NCBI GenBank assembly: GCA_000504625.1
Contig: AZHR01000001.1
Location: 1-64,000, forward strand
From: an alpha proteobacterium SCGC AAA240-E13
GTDB lineage: Bacteria; Pseudomonadota; Alphaproteobacteria; Pelagibacterales; Pelagibacteraceae
Length of the DNA stretch: 64,000 nucleotides
Direction of reading: 5' to 3'
Under the pieces are notes generated by a model, which saw nothing but the letters and a program-made list of their open reading frames with translations, ran no database searches and was not told the DNA's origin. A program made the position numbers and the translations under genes. Below are positions 30,342 through 40,213 of the stretch, piece after piece. The first letter of the stretch is position 1. Each line of letters begins with the position of its first letter.

Positions 30342-30965
30342 TTCAGATATTTTATCCTTTATTTTATTTTTATCAAATAAGAATTTTTTATCTTGTTTTT
30401 CTGAATTAATTATAGATACGATCGTTCGATAACATTTTTCCAAATTATTATTTATCACTACATAGTCGTATTCTTTCCAATGTAAAACATCGTTTTTAAA
30501 CTGACTCATTCTTTTTTTTAATATCAGTTTATCTTTTATATCTCGACCGGATAATCTTTGTATAAGAGTTTTAATATTTGGAGGTAGTATAAATATTGAA
30601 ATTAATTTATTATTGAATTTTAGTCTTTTTATTTTTTTAGAACCTTGCCAATCTATATCAAACAATACATCTTTTCCTTTGGATAATTTTTTGATTACCG
30701 GATCTTTTAATGTGCCATAAAGATTATTGAATATTAATGCATGTTCATAGAAAGATTTTTTTTTGATTAAATTATTAAATTTTTTTTTACTAACAAAGTA
30801 ATAGTCTTTACCATCGTTTTCATTTTTTCTGGGTGTTCGTGTTGTAATTGAAATTGAAATTTCAAAATTGTTATTTCTCTCTGCTAACAATTTTACTAGC
30901 GTAGTTTTACCTGCTCCAGAAGGTGAAGAAATAACAACCATCATCCCTGTAAGATCAGAGGTCAT
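30330..30965 (-). CDS. gmk: Guanylate kinase
   Basis: Gmk phosphorylates GMP to GDP. The P-loop is SSPSGAGKTTLVK, the GMP-binding region shows SITTRTPRKNENDGKDYYFV, and FDIDWQGSKKI is the typical Walker B-like stretch. It has 211 residues. It lies 27 bases downstream of acpP; the fabF and mltG genes often found between acpP and gmk in alphaproteobacteria are not present here. Confidence 0.95.
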   Translation of the reverse strand: MTSDLTGMMVVISSPSGAGKTTLVKLLAERNNNFEISISITTRTPRKNENDGKDYYFVSKKKFNNLIKKKSFYEHALIFNNLYGTLKDPVIKKLSKGKDVLFDIDWQGSKKIKRLKFNNKLISIFILPPNIKTLIQRLSGRDIKDKLILKKRMSQFKNDVLHWKEYDYVVINNNLEKCYRTIVSIINSEKQDKKFLFDKNKIKDKISELTS

Positions 30966-30992
30966 ATTAAAAAATTAAAAAAAACTAAAATC

Positions 30993-31226
30993 TTATTTCT
31001 TCTCTATGAATTTTATCGCATCACCAACAGTTAATATTTTTTCGGCTTCACTGTCAGAAATTTCAGAACCAAATTCTTCCTCAAAAGCCATAACCAATTC
31101 AACTGTATCTAAGCTATCTGCTCCTAAATCATCTATAAAACTGGCTTCTTCGGTAACTTTTATTTCATCAATTCCTAAATGATCAGCAATTATCTTTTTT
31201 ACTTTACTTGCTACATCTTCTGACAT
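30993..31226 (-). CDS. acpP: Acyl carrier protein
   Basis: This acidic 77-residue carrier holds growing fatty acids on a phosphopantetheine arm. The attachment serine is in the GADSLD motif ([20 protein letters not shown]). It is the third gene of fabD-fabG-acpP, 60 bases after fabG. Confidence 0.97.
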   Translation of the reverse strand: MSEDVASKVKKIIADHLGIDEIKVTEEASFIDDLGADSLDTVELVMAFEEEFGSEISDSEAEKILTVGDAIKFIEKK

Positions 31227-31286
31227 GTAATTCCTTAAAATTAATTGGTAATAATAATATTCTTAATAGATTAATCGTAAATTTTG

Positions 31287-32021
31287 TCAAGCCATATACA
31301 TGCCTCCATTAACATGTAATGTTTCACCTGTAATATATGAAGCTAAATCTGAAGATAAAAATGCCGCACAATTTGATACATCTTCCCCTGATCCAAGTTT
31401 ACCCATAGGAATTCTTGAAGTTAAAAAAATTCTTACTTTTTCTGCAATGTTCATAGTCATATCAGTATCTATAAAACCTGGAGAAACACAATTAATTGTT
31501 ATATTTTTTTTTGCATATTCAATTGCAAGGCTTTTTGACATACCAATAATACCTGCCTTTGAAGCAGCATAGTTTGATTGACCTAAATTTCCTGAATGAC
31601 CTACAATCGATGCAATATTTACAATTCTACCAAATTTATTTTTTAGCATTATTTTTATTGAATGTTTGCACAATAAAAAAGTAGAAGTTAAATTTACATC
31701 AATTACTTGTTTCCATTCTTCATCTTTCATCCGTATAGATAAGTTATCTTTATTGATGCCGGCGTTATTAATAAGTATATCTAGTCCACCTAAGTCCAGG
31801 GAAACATTTTCTAAAAATTCCTCAATTCTTGAATGATCAGATATATCAAATCTTTGAATTTTTGAATTTGGATATTTTTTCTTTATCAAATCTAATTTTT
31901 CAGATTTTGTTCCGGTTGCAACTACATTGCCTCCCAAACTTATAAATTTTTTAACAAGTTCATTACCTATTCCACCGGTTGCTCCAGTAATTAATATTTT
32001 TTTATTTTTAAAACTAATCAT
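31287..32021 (-). CDS. fabG: 3-oxoacyl-ACP reductase
   Basis: This short-chain dehydrogenase carries out the first reduction in fatty-acid elongation. It has the Rossmann TGATGGIGNELV motif, NNAG (ILINNAGINKD), the catalytic serine (IASIVGHSGN) and YxxxK (SNYAASKAG), plus the C-terminal ITGETLHVNGGMYMA. At 244 residues it is full length. It overlaps fabD by 4 bases. Confidence 0.97.
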   Translation of the reverse strand: MISFKNKKILITGATGGIGNELVKKFISLGGNVVATGTKSEKLDLIKKKYPNSKIQRFDISDHSRIEEFLENVSLDLGGLDILINNAGINKDNLSIRMKDEEWKQVIDVNLTSTFLLCKHSIKIMLKNKFGRIVNIASIVGHSGNLGQSNYAASKAGIIGMSKSLAIEYAKKNITINCVSPGFIDTDMTMNIAEKVRIFLTSRIPMGKLGSGEDVSNCAAFLSSDLASYITGETLHVNGGMYMA

Positions 32022-32947
32022 TTATTTACATAATTTGTTATATCATCAATAGAATTTATATTAAAAACTTTTACAACTTTATTTATCCTCTTTACTAAAC
32101 CTGAAAGAACTTTGCCAGGTCCAATTTCAATAAACTCATTAACACCATTTTTAATCATATATTCTACACTTTCTCTCCATCTAACTGTTGAAGTAATTTG
32201 CTGGATTAATAACTTCTTAATTATGCTGACTTTATTTTCAGCTTTTGCAGTAACGTTAGATATAATTGATGGTTTTGGATCTTTAAATATTGATTCTATA
32301 ATTGTATGTCTCATTTTTGATTCAGCACTTTTCATTAAAGAACAATGAAAAGGTCCACTCACAGGCAAAATTACTCCACGTACAGATTTTTTTTTAAGGT
32401 TACTATGTAACTTGTGAATGCTATTATTATCTCCACTAATAACCAATTGACCTGGGCAATTGTCATTAGCTATTTCACAAATCCCATTTTTTGAAATAAA
32501 ATTTATTTCTTTTAAAATTTCATCTAGTTCTAAACCTAATACTGCCAGCATAGCTCCTTTGTTTGGTGCAATTGCATCTTGCATAAATTGTCCTCTTAGA
32601 TGTAGTAAACGAACTGTTTCATCAAATTGCAAAGCATTTGCACAGGTTAAAGCTGAATACTCTCCAAGTGAATGACCAGCAAAAAAATTTGCTTTGTTTA
32701 AATCAATATTAAATTCCTCTTTCATTACAGAAAATATTGAATAACTAACAACAAATATTGCTGGCTGTGTATTTTTAGTCAAGTTCATCTCTGAAATTGG
32801 TCCATTTAAAATAATTTTGCTCAAATTAAAACCCAAGACTTCATCTGCTTTGGAAAATATATTTTTTACTAGAGAATATTTATCATAAAATTCTTTTCCC
32901 ATTCCTACTGAATGAGAACCTTGACCTGGAAAAATTAAAGAAAACAT
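32018..32947 (-). CDS. fabD: Malonyl-CoA:ACP transacylase
   Basis: FabD loads malonyl groups from CoA onto acyl carrier protein. The N-terminal FPGQGSHSVGMGKEF, the nucleophile elbow AGHSLGEYSAL with the active serine, and VSGPFHCSLM with the catalytic histidine are present. It has 309 residues. It is the first gene of the fab unit, divergent from rpsF over 127 bases. Confidence 0.97.
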   Translation of the reverse strand: MFSLIFPGQGSHSVGMGKEFYDKYSLVKNIFSKADEVLGFNLSKIILNGPISEMNLTKNTQPAIFVVSYSIFSVMKEEFNIDLNKANFFAGHSLGEYSALTCANALQFDETVRLLHLRGQFMQDAIAPNKGAMLAVLGLELDEILKEINFISKNGICEIANDNCPGQLVISGDNNSIHKLHSNLKKKSVRGVILPVSGPFHCSLMKSAESKMRHTIIESIFKDPKPSIISNVTAKAENKVSIIKKLLIQQITSTVRWRESVEYMIKNGVNEFIEIGPGKVLSGLVKRINKVVKVFNINSIDDITNYVNK

Positions 32948-33022
32948 ATAATTATTTATATTTTAAGAAGTAATTTATATATTGTAAATTAGAAGTTTAA
33001 ATAGTATAAAACCAACTTTTCT

Positions 33023-33031
33023 TGGTATAAT
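33023..33031 (+). promoter_or_regulatory. Candidate extended -10 promoter for rpsF-rpsR-rplI
   Basis: TGGTATAAT (TATAAT at 33026-33031) lies about 44 bases upstream of the rpsF start and fits an extended -10 element. No good -35 hexamer is seen 17 bases upstream, as expected for extended -10 promoters. Support is by pattern only. Confidence 0.4.
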
Positions 33032-33074
33032 AAATAATATACTGTAAATAAAATATGAGATTGAAGGTTAAAAA

Positions 33075-33449
33075 GTGAATTTATACGAACATACAATTAT
33101 ATCTAAACAAAGTCATTCAAAGAGTGAATTGGAAAATATAAAGACAAAATATTCGAAAATTATTGAAAAAAATGAAGGAAAAATTGTAAAAATTGATGAT
33201 TGGGGTCTTCTGAATTTATCACATGAAATAAATAATAATAAAAAAGGCATTTATATTCACTTTAAACTCGAAGGAAATGGTTTAACTATTTCTGAGTTAG
33301 AAAAAAATGAAAAGATTGATAAAGATTTATTAAGATTTTTAACTGTTAAAGTAAAAAAATTTGATTTAAATAAAAATTATTTTAAACAAGAAACCCATAA
33401 CGAAGAAGAAATCAAAGAGAAAATTGGAATAAAAAATAGTGAAAAATAA
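33075..33449 (+). CDS. rpsF: Ribosomal protein bS6
   Basis: This small-subunit protein pairs with bS18 on the platform of the 30S subunit. The N-terminus [15 protein letters not shown] and [18 protein letters not shown] are typical, and the C-terminus is a charged tail. It has 124 residues. Its GTG start follows AAGGTTAAAAA. The end overlaps rpsR by 11 bases. Confidence 0.93.
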   Translation: MNLYEHTIISKQSHSKSELENIKTKYSKIIEKNEGKIVKIDDWGLLNLSHEINNNKKGIYIHFKLEGNGLTISELEKNEKIDKDLLRFLTVKVKKFDLNKNYFKQETHNEEEIKEKIGIKNSEK

Positions 33450-33714
33450 ATTTAAAAGAAAAAAAAAGAGAAATGATCAAGCTAATTTTAGTAAATTAAA
33501 TCTATTTCAGATTCCAAAATATCAATTTAAAAAACCATGCCCCTTGACAGGAAAAAATGCCCCTGAAATTAATTATAAAAATATAAAATTATTAAAAAAA
33601 TATATATCAGAAAATGGAAAAATTTTACCATCTAGAATTACTTCAGTTTCTCAAAAAAAACAAAGAGAACTCTCTAAATCAATTAAAAGGGCAAGAATAT
33701 TAGCTTTAATTTAA
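33439..33714 (+). CDS. rpsR: Ribosomal protein bS18
   Basis: bS18 binds bS6 on the 30S platform. Typical stretches are [17 protein letters not shown] and [20 protein letters not shown], followed by RARILALI. The N-terminus has a basic extension, giving 91 residues. Translation starts at GTG 33439 inside the end of rpsF. Confidence 0.95.
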   Translation: MKNKFKRKKKRNDQANFSKLNLFQIPKYQFKKPCPLTGKNAPEINYKNIKLLKKYISENGKILPSRITSVSQKKQRELSKSIKRARILALI

Positions 33715-33723
33715 ATTTATTTT

Positions 33724-34185
33724 ATGCAAGTGATTTTATTAGAAAATATTAAAAATCTTGGAAAAATTGGAGATATAGTCGATGTAAGGAGAGGATATGC
33801 TAGAAATTATCTTGTTAAATTTGAAAAGGCCCTTAGTGCATCAAAAGAAAATATTAAAATAGTCAATGATAAAAAAGAACAACTAAATAAAAAAGATTTA
33901 AAATTTAAAAAAGAAGCCAAAAAGAATTTTGAAATATTAAGTAAAAAAATTTATAAAATTCAAAAATTAGTTACTGAAAACAATGAACTTTATGGATCTG
34001 TAAAACCTACAGAAATAGCGAAAATTATTAGAGAAAAGGAAAATATAGATATCAAGCCACCACAAATTGATTTGGAAAAAGAAATTAAATCTGTGGGTAC
34101 ATTTAAAGCTACTATAAATCTTCATTCAGAAGTACAAGCAAAAATTCTTATTGAAGTTGAAAAAGCCGAAGAGAAAAAACTCTAA
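33724..34185 (+). CDS. rplI: Ribosomal protein bL9
   Basis: bL9 is a two-domain protein of the large subunit near L1. It begins MQVILLENIKNLGKIGDIVD with RRGYARNYLV, the classic N-terminal domain, then a long charged connecting helix and the C-terminal domain (ELYGSVKPTEIAKIIREK). It has 153 residues. It is third in rpsF-rpsR-rplI, followed after 91 bases by dnaB, the usual bacterial order. Confidence 0.96.
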   Translation: MQVILLENIKNLGKIGDIVDVRRGYARNYLVKFEKALSASKENIKIVNDKKEQLNKKDLKFKKEAKKNFEILSKKIYKIQKLVTENNELYGSVKPTEIAKIIREKENIDIKPPQIDLEKEIKSVGTFKATINLHSEVQAKILIEVEKAEEKKL

Positions 34186-34276
34186 GAATTTTACACTTTG
34201 TTAAGATTTTTTTCACATAAAAAAATAATCCAGATAATAAATATTATAACAAAAAAAATAGATATATACTTCTCTA

Positions 34277-35704
34277 ATGTCCTTAAAAAAACTTGATCTA
34301 GTCAAAGATCAGTCTAAAGAATTACCTAATAATATTGAAGCCGAACAATCGGTAATTGGTTCAATTCTTGTTTCTAACGATATGTTTGATGAAGTAAGTC
34401 CAATAATTAATTACTCAAAATTTTATGATCCTGTTCATCAAAAAATTTTCTTGGCCATTGAAAATTTGATTGCTAAGGGAATGTTGGCAAATCCAATAAC
34501 TTTAAAAAATTATTTTGAAAATGATAAAAATCTTATTGAATTAGAAGGCCACGAATACTTAGTAAAAATTACTAAATTTTCCACAAGCTTAAGACAAGCT
34601 ATTGAATATTCAAAAATAATTTATGATATGCATGTAAGAAGAGAACTAATAAAAATTTCAGAATCGACTATTGATCAAGCATCAAATAAAAACATTGACT
34701 TGCCTGGTGAAAAAATAATAGAAGAATCAGAAAAACTATTATTTGATTTAGCTGAAAGAGGTTCTTTTAGTAAATCATTTATCAAATTTGATGCTGCTCT
34801 CAATCAAACTATTGAAATGGCATCTAAGGCCTTTAAAAATATTGAAGGTATAGTTGGAGTTCCCACGGGGTTAACTGACTTAGATGATCGCCTAGGAGGA
34901 CTACACAATCAGGATTTAGTTATAATAGGAGGAAGACCTTCGATGGGCAAAACAGCTCTTGCAACAAATATAGCGTTTCACGCAGCAAAGAATATTCAAG
35001 ATAAAGGTATAAAGTCTTCAGTTGCCTTTTTTTCCTTAGAAATGTCTTCCGAGCAATTATCAACAAGAATTTTATCAGAGCAATCTAGAATAAAATCAAA
35101 TGATATTAGAAGAGGAAAAATTTCTGAGGAACAATTTGATAAATTTATTGAAACCTCAAAGAATATTTCTGAATTACCACTTTATATTGACGAAACCCCA
35201 GCAATATCAATTGCTGCCATAAGTAACAGGGCCCGAAGAATAAAAAGATTGTTTGGTTGTGAATTAGTGGTAGTTGATTATATACAGCTGATGAGATCAA
35301 CAAACATAAGAAACGAAGGTAGGGTTCAAGAAATTTCGGAAATTACCCAGGGTCTTAAAGCACTAGCCAAAGAACTCAATGTACCAGTTTTAGCTGTCTC
35401 TCAACTCTCTCGAGCTGTTGAACAAAGAGATGATAAAAAACCTCAATTATCAGATTTAAGAGAGTCCGGTTCAATAGAACAAGATGCTGATGTTGTGATG
35501 TTTGTTTATAGAGAAGCTTATTATTTAGAAAGAAAAGAACCACGACCTGCAACCGTTGAGCATGTTGAGTGGCAAGCTAAGATGAATGAAATTTCGATTC
35601 TTGCTGACATTATGATAGGTAAACAAAGGCATGGCCCAACAGGCAACATAAAGGTTGAATTTGAAGCTATGTTCACCAAATTTAGAGATATTAAAACTAG
35701 CTAA
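34277..35704 (+). CDS. dnaB: Replicative DNA helicase
   Basis: This is the ring helicase that unwinds DNA ahead of the replisome. The N-terminal domain starts LPNNIEAEQSVIGSIL, and the RecA-like motor has Walker A GGRPSMGKTALATN, FFSLEMSSEQLSTRI, Walker B VVVDYIQLM and LSDLRESGSIEQDADVV. It has 475 residues. No intein or insertion is seen. It follows rplI and precedes an RND-type gene by 29 bases. Confidence 0.97.
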   Translation: MSLKKLDLVKDQSKELPNNIEAEQSVIGSILVSNDMFDEVSPIINYSKFYDPVHQKIFLAIENLIAKGMLANPITLKNYFENDKNLIELEGHEYLVKITKFSTSLRQAIEYSKIIYDMHVRRELIKISESTIDQASNKNIDLPGEKIIEESEKLLFDLAERGSFSKSFIKFDAALNQTIEMASKAFKNIEGIVGVPTGLTDLDDRLGGLHNQDLVIIGGRPSMGKTALATNIAFHAAKNIQDKGIKSSVAFFSLEMSSEQLSTRILSEQSRIKSNDIRRGKISEEQFDKFIETSKNISELPLYIDETPAISIAAISNRARRIKRLFGCELVVVDYIQLMRSTNIRNEGRVQEISEITQGLKALAKELNVPVLAVSQLSRAVEQRDDKKPQLSDLRESGSIEQDADVVMFVYREAYYLERKEPRPATVEHVEWQAKMNEISILADIMIGKQRHGPTGNIKVEFEAMFTKFRDIKTS

Positions 35705-35733
35705 ATTAAAATATATCTATTTTGATTTAGAAA

Positions 35734-38193
35734 ATGTTCTCAAAAGCTTATCAAAGTATTGTAATTCATAAACCAAAGCTAGTTTTGACATTATTATTTT
35801 TAGTTTTGTTAACTTTTGGTTATTTTTCAAAAGATTTTAGACTTGATGCATCCTCTGATACTCTTTTATTAGAAAACGATCCAGATCTAAATTATCTTAG
35901 AGAGATGACAAAAAGGTATGGTTCCAAGGATTTTTTGATATTAACTTACACACCAGAAAAAGAAATTATTAGTAATGATTCAATTCAAAATTTAACAAAA
36001 CTAAAAGAGAATATTCAAAATTTGGACTGGGTCCATAACGTTATTACTATACTTGATGTACCTCTTTTAAGCAGCTCAGATGAATCTTTGATGGAGAGAC
36101 TGAAAAATTATAAAACACTTAAAGATGAAGGAGTAGATAAGAAAAGAGGGTTTAAAGAAATAATTAATAGTCCAGTATTTAAAGAATTAGTTATTAGCGA
36201 AGATGGCAAAACAGCAGGAATAATTGTTAATTTAAAAAATGATAATAAATTAAGAGAATTCATTGAAAAAAAAGATTATTTTTATAATAAATCTATAACT
36301 AAAAATCTCAATTTGGAAGAAAAAAAAAATTATTCTAATTTCTTAAATGAATTCGAAATGTATAAAGATTCTCTAAAAAAGCAAAATCATGAAAATATTT
36401 TAGAGATTAGAAATATTATTAAAGATCATCAAAGTTTTGCGGAAATACACTTGGGGGGAATTCCTATGATTGCAGATGACATGATGACGTTTATAAAAAA
36501 CGATATAATAGTTTTTGGAGCTGGGGTATTTTTATTTATTGTTGCCACCCTCTGGTTTATTTTCAGAAAAATCTTGTGGATAATCATTCCGTTAAACAGT
36601 TGTTTTTTTTCTGTATTAATAATGATGGGACTTCTGGGATTACTCGGATGGAAAGTGACTGTAATTTCTTCAAATTTTATTGCCCTTATGCTTATACTGA
36701 CAATGGCTATGAATATACACATGAGTGTAAGATATCTACAATTAAGAAGGGATTATCCAGAATTAAGTAATAGTGAAGCTATATTACAAGCAACACAAAA
36801 AATGTTTTGGCCAATTCTCTATACAGTTTTAACTACTATTTGCGCCTTTTTATCTTTAATCATTAGTGACATCAAACCTATTATAGACTTCGGGTGGATG
36901 ATGACCTTTGGTCTAATTATCTCTTTTACTATTACATTTACATTACTGCCGGCAACTTTAAATTTTATAACCAAAAACACGCTAATTATAAAGGATGAAG
37001 GCAAATCAAAAATTACTAATACTTTAAGCAAAATTTCACAAAAAAATACCAAATTAATTTTTGGAACAACTTTCATAGTAATTATTCTAAGCGCAATAGG
37101 AATTAGCAAGTTAGAGGTCGAAAACAGTTTTATAAACTACTTTGATGAAAAAACTGAAATATACAAAGGAATGAAATTGATTGATGATAAGCTTGGAGGA
37201 ACAACTCCATTGGACATTATAATTAAATTTCCAAAAAAAGAAAAAAAAACAAGTTCAGATGATGAATTTGAAAGTTGGGATGATGAAGAGGATAAAAATA
37301 GCGAAAAATATTGGTTTACAAGAGATAAAATTGATAAAATCAATGTTGTTCATAATTATTTGGATTCTTTGGAAGAAGTAGGAAAGGTTTTATCCTTTTC
37401 TTCTATAGTTCAAGTAGGCGAACAATTAAATGGAGGTAAAAAATTAGAAACTCTGGAACTCGGAATATTGTATACTAAATTACCAGATGCAATAAAAACA
37501 GAAGTTATTGAACCTTATATTTCCATAGAAGATAACGAAGCAAGAATTAATTTAAGAATCAAAGACTCAAGAGAAAATTTAAGAAGAAATGAATTAATAA
37601 AAAAAATCAACAACGATTTAGAAAACAAACTTGGTTTTAAAAAAGAAGAATTTAAATTAGCCGGAGTGCTAATTCTATTCAATAATTTATTACAAAGTTT
37701 ATTTAAATCTCAAATTTTAACATTGGGATTTGTAATGGGAGGAATATTTATAATGTTCTTAATATTATTTAGAAACCTAACATTATCATTTATTGGGGTA
37801 GTGCCGAATTTTATTGCCGCATTTTTTATATTAGGAATTATTGGTTTATTAGGAATTCCACTAGATATGATGACAATTACTATAGCTGCAATAACCATAG
37901 GAATTGCTGTGGATAATAGTATCCATTATATATATAGATTCAGGGAAGAATTTCAAAAAAACAAAAACTACAATCAAACAATTGATAAATGTCATTCAAC
38001 TGTCGGTATTGCTATTTTAAATACTTCAATAACAATTATTTTTGGTTTTTCTATTTTGTTTTTATCAAATTTTATACCTACAATTTATTTTGGTATCTTT
38101 ACGGGAATAGCCATGTTGCTAGCTTTAATATCGGTTTTAACCTTTTTGCCAAAATTAATTTTGTTAATACAACCTTTTGGTAAAACAATTTAA
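35734..38193 (+). CDS. RND/MMPL-family exporter
   Basis: This 819-residue integral membrane protein has the two-fold RND layout: helix 1 near residues 14-30, a periplasmic loop, five helices (about 255-415) with the sterol-sensing-like stretch FIALMLILTMAMNIHMSVRY, helix 7, a second loop with an acidic insert (SDDEFESWDDEEDKNSE), and a final helix bundle with ITIGIAVDNSIHYIYRFREE. Homologues are annotated as predicted exporters of the MMPL group and include hopanoid transporter HpnN, but substrate cannot be told from sequence. Likely co-transcribed with the CvpA-like gene 33 bases downstream. Confidence 0.8.
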   Translation: MFSKAYQSIVIHKPKLVLTLLFLVLLTFGYFSKDFRLDASSDTLLLENDPDLNYLREMTKRYGSKDFLILTYTPEKEIISNDSIQNLTKLKENIQNLDWVHNVITILDVPLLSSSDESLMERLKNYKTLKDEGVDKKRGFKEIINSPVFKELVISEDGKTAGIIVNLKNDNKLREFIEKKDYFYNKSITKNLNLEEKKNYSNFLNEFEMYKDSLKKQNHENILEIRNIIKDHQSFAEIHLGGIPMIADDMMTFIKNDIIVFGAGVFLFIVATLWFIFRKILWIIIPLNSCFFSVLIMMGLLGLLGWKVTVISSNFIALMLILTMAMNIHMSVRYLQLRRDYPELSNSEAILQATQKMFWPILYTVLTTICAFLSLIISDIKPIIDFGWMMTFGLIISFTITFTLLPATLNFITKNTLIIKDEGKSKITNTLSKISQKNTKLIFGTTFIVIILSAIGISKLEVENSFINYFDEKTEIYKGMKLIDDKLGGTTPLDIIIKFPKKEKKTSSDDEFESWDDEEDKNSEKYWFTRDKIDKINVVHNYLDSLEEVGKVLSFSSIVQVGEQLNGGKKLETLELGILYTKLPDAIKTEVIEPYISIEDNEARINLRIKDSRENLRRNELIKKINNDLENKLGFKKEEFKLAGVLILFNNLLQSLFKSQILTLGFVMGGIFIMFLILFRNLTLSFIGVVPNFIAAFFILGIIGLLGIPLDMMTITIAAITIGIAVDNSIHYIYRFREEFQKNKNYNQTIDKCHSTVGIAILNTSITIIFGFSILFLSNFIPTIYFGIFTGIAMLLALISVLTFLPKLILLIQPFGKTI

Positions 38194-38226
38194 CTATTTA
38201 AAATGTTGACAAAATCAAAATAAATT

Positions 38227-38769
38227 TTGGAAATGATTGATGCTATTTTAAATTATCTTACACTTTTTGATGTAATATATGCAGCAATAACTTTGTTAAC
38301 TGTAATCCAATGTTCGAAAAAAGGCTTTACCTTAAGTCTACTTTCAACTTCAAAATGGATTTTGGCTATCATTATAACAATAATTGCCGTTCCAAAATTA
38401 ATACCTTGGGCAGGCAATTTTATTGATTCAGAGTATACCATCACTATTGTATTAGGAATTTCGGTATTTTTAATTACTATTTTTATTATCTTGTTAACCA
38501 GTAGAGGTATCAGCAAGGTTGTAAAATATTCAGGTTTAGGTGGATTAGATTCTTTTTTTGGTTTTTTATTTGGTTTTGCAAAAGGATATATAATATGTGT
38601 CTTTTTATTTTCACTAATTAATTGGTTACATCCATATGAAAAATGGCCAATGAAAACTGAAGAATCATTTACCTTTTCATATGTATACAATGGTAGTAAT
38701 TATTTAATTAAAGTACTTCCTAATGAAGAAAATTATATCGATACAAAGGAAAAAATTGAAAATATTTAA
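38227..38769 (+). CDS. CvpA family membrane protein
   Basis: This 180-residue protein has four predicted helices (ILNYLTLFDVIYAAITLLTV, STSKWILAIIITIIAVPKLI, ITIVLGISVFLITIFIILL, and FGFAKGYIICVFLFSLINW) and the CvpA-like motif GLGGLDSFFGFLFGFAKG. The gene is immediately upstream of purF and overlaps it, the arrangement that gave CvpA its association with purF in E. coli. Its molecular role is still poorly defined. Confidence 0.85.
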   Translation: MEMIDAILNYLTLFDVIYAAITLLTVIQCSKKGFTLSLLSTSKWILAIIITIIAVPKLIPWAGNFIDSEYTITIVLGISVFLITIFIILLTSRGISKVVKYSGLGGLDSFFGFLFGFAKGYIICVFLFSLINWLHPYEKWPMKTEESFTFSYVYNGSNYLIKVLPNEENYIDTKEKIENI

Positions 38770-40204
38770 CACTAAGATAAAAGAGGAATGTGGAGTTTTT
38801 GGAATAAGCAACAACTCTGATGCTGCTACTCTAACTGCTTTAGGATTACATGCTCTTCAACATCGGGGACAGGAAGGATGCGGAATAGTATCTTTTGATG
38901 GAAAAAATTTCCATTCAGAAAAAAGATTAGGTTTAGTTGGAGACAATTTTACAAAAGGAAAAGTAATAAAAGAGTTACCTGGTCAATTTGCTATTGGACA
39001 TAATCGTTATTCAACAACAGGTGGAACATCTTTAAGAAATATTCAGCCTTTTTTTGCAGATCTTCATGGTGGCGGAATAAGTATTGGGCATAATGGAAAT
39101 CTTACTAATGCTATCTCCCTAAGAGAAAAACTCGTAAAAGACGGTGCAATTTTCCATACTACTTCTGATACAGAAACTATCGTTCAACTTATAGCAAAAT
39201 CAAAAAGACAAACAATGATTGATAAAATTGTAGATGCATTATTTCAAATACAAGGTGGGTATGCATTAGTAATGTTAACAAATAATATTCTAATCGGTGC
39301 AAGAGATCCTTTTGGAATTAGGCCCTTAATCATAGGAAAACTAAAAAACTCTTACATATTTGCATCTGAAACTTGTGCGTTGGATATTATTGGTGCTAAA
39401 TTCGTTAGAGAAGTTGAAAATGGTGAAATAGTAGTTGTTGAAAATGAAAATTTAAAAAGTATTAAGCCTTTTCCTAAAAAAAAAACTAGGCCATGTGTCT
39501 TTGAATATATTTATTTTTCAAGACCAGATAGCTTACTGAATAACAGATGTGTATATGAATATAGAAAAAATTTCGGATATGAACTGGCAAAAGAATCTCA
39601 TGTTAACGCAGATATTATTGTACCTGTTCCAGATTCAGGTGTTCCTGCGGCAATTGGTTATAGCCAAAAAACTGGAAAAAATTTTGAATTAGGATTAATT
39701 AGAAATCATTATGTGGGAAGAACCTTTATTGAACCCGTTCAAAGTATAAGAAGTTTTGGAGTAAAATTAAAATTAAGTGCAAATAAATCTTCATTGAAAA
39801 GTAAATCTATTATTTTAATCGATGATTCATTAGTAAGAGGAACGACTTGTCATAAAATTGTAAAAATGCTATATGATGCTGGTGCAAAGGAAGTACATGT
39901 CAGAATTGCCTGTCCAGAAATAAAATTTCCTGACTTTTATGGAGTTGATACACCTACCAAAAAAGAATTGTTGGCTGCAAATAATACCATTGAAGAAATG
40001 TGCAAGTTTATTAATGCAAAATCTTTGAAATTTTTATCTCTAGAAGGTCTTTATAAAGCTATGGGTTTTGAAAAAAGAAACGATCTTTATCCACAACTTA
40101 CTGATCATTACTTTACAGGAGACTATCCAGTAAAACCAATTGATAAACTAGGAGATACTAAAATTACACAGTTGTCACTCTTAAGTAGTGGTCAAAAAAA
40201 TTAA
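38756..40204 (+). CDS. purF: Amidophosphoribosyltransferase
   Basis: PurF makes phosphoribosylamine from PRPP and glutamine, the first committed step of purine synthesis. The N-terminal nucleophile cysteine lies in KEECGVFG, followed by LHALQHRGQEGCG. The PRPP-binding motif is IILIDDSLVRGTTCHK. I choose TTG 38756 because AAGGA at 38746-38750 is spaced 5 bases before it and it leaves a short propeptide (KIFNTKIKEE) before Cys; the ATG at 38723 adds an unlikely basic extension and lacks a ribosome site. It overlaps the CvpA-like gene by 14 bases. Confidence 0.93.
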   Translation: MKIFNTKIKEECGVFGISNNSDAATLTALGLHALQHRGQEGCGIVSFDGKNFHSEKRLGLVGDNFTKGKVIKELPGQFAIGHNRYSTTGGTSLRNIQPFFADLHGGGISIGHNGNLTNAISLREKLVKDGAIFHTTSDTETIVQLIAKSKRQTMIDKIVDALFQIQGGYALVMLTNNILIGARDPFGIRPLIIGKLKNSYIFASETCALDIIGAKFVREVENGEIVVVENENLKSIKPFPKKKTRPCVFEYIYFSRPDSLLNNRCVYEYRKNFGYELAKESHVNADIIVPVPDSGVPAAIGYSQKTGKNFELGLIRNHYVGRTFIEPVQSIRSFGVKLKLSANKSSLKSKSIILIDDSLVRGTTCHKIVKMLYDAGAKEVHVRIACPEIKFPDFYGVDTPTKKELLAANNTIEEMCKFINAKSLKFLSLEGLYKAMGFEKRNDLYPQLTDHYFTGDYPVKPIDKLGDTKITQLSLLSSGQKN

Positions 40205-40213
40205 TTAGCTACT

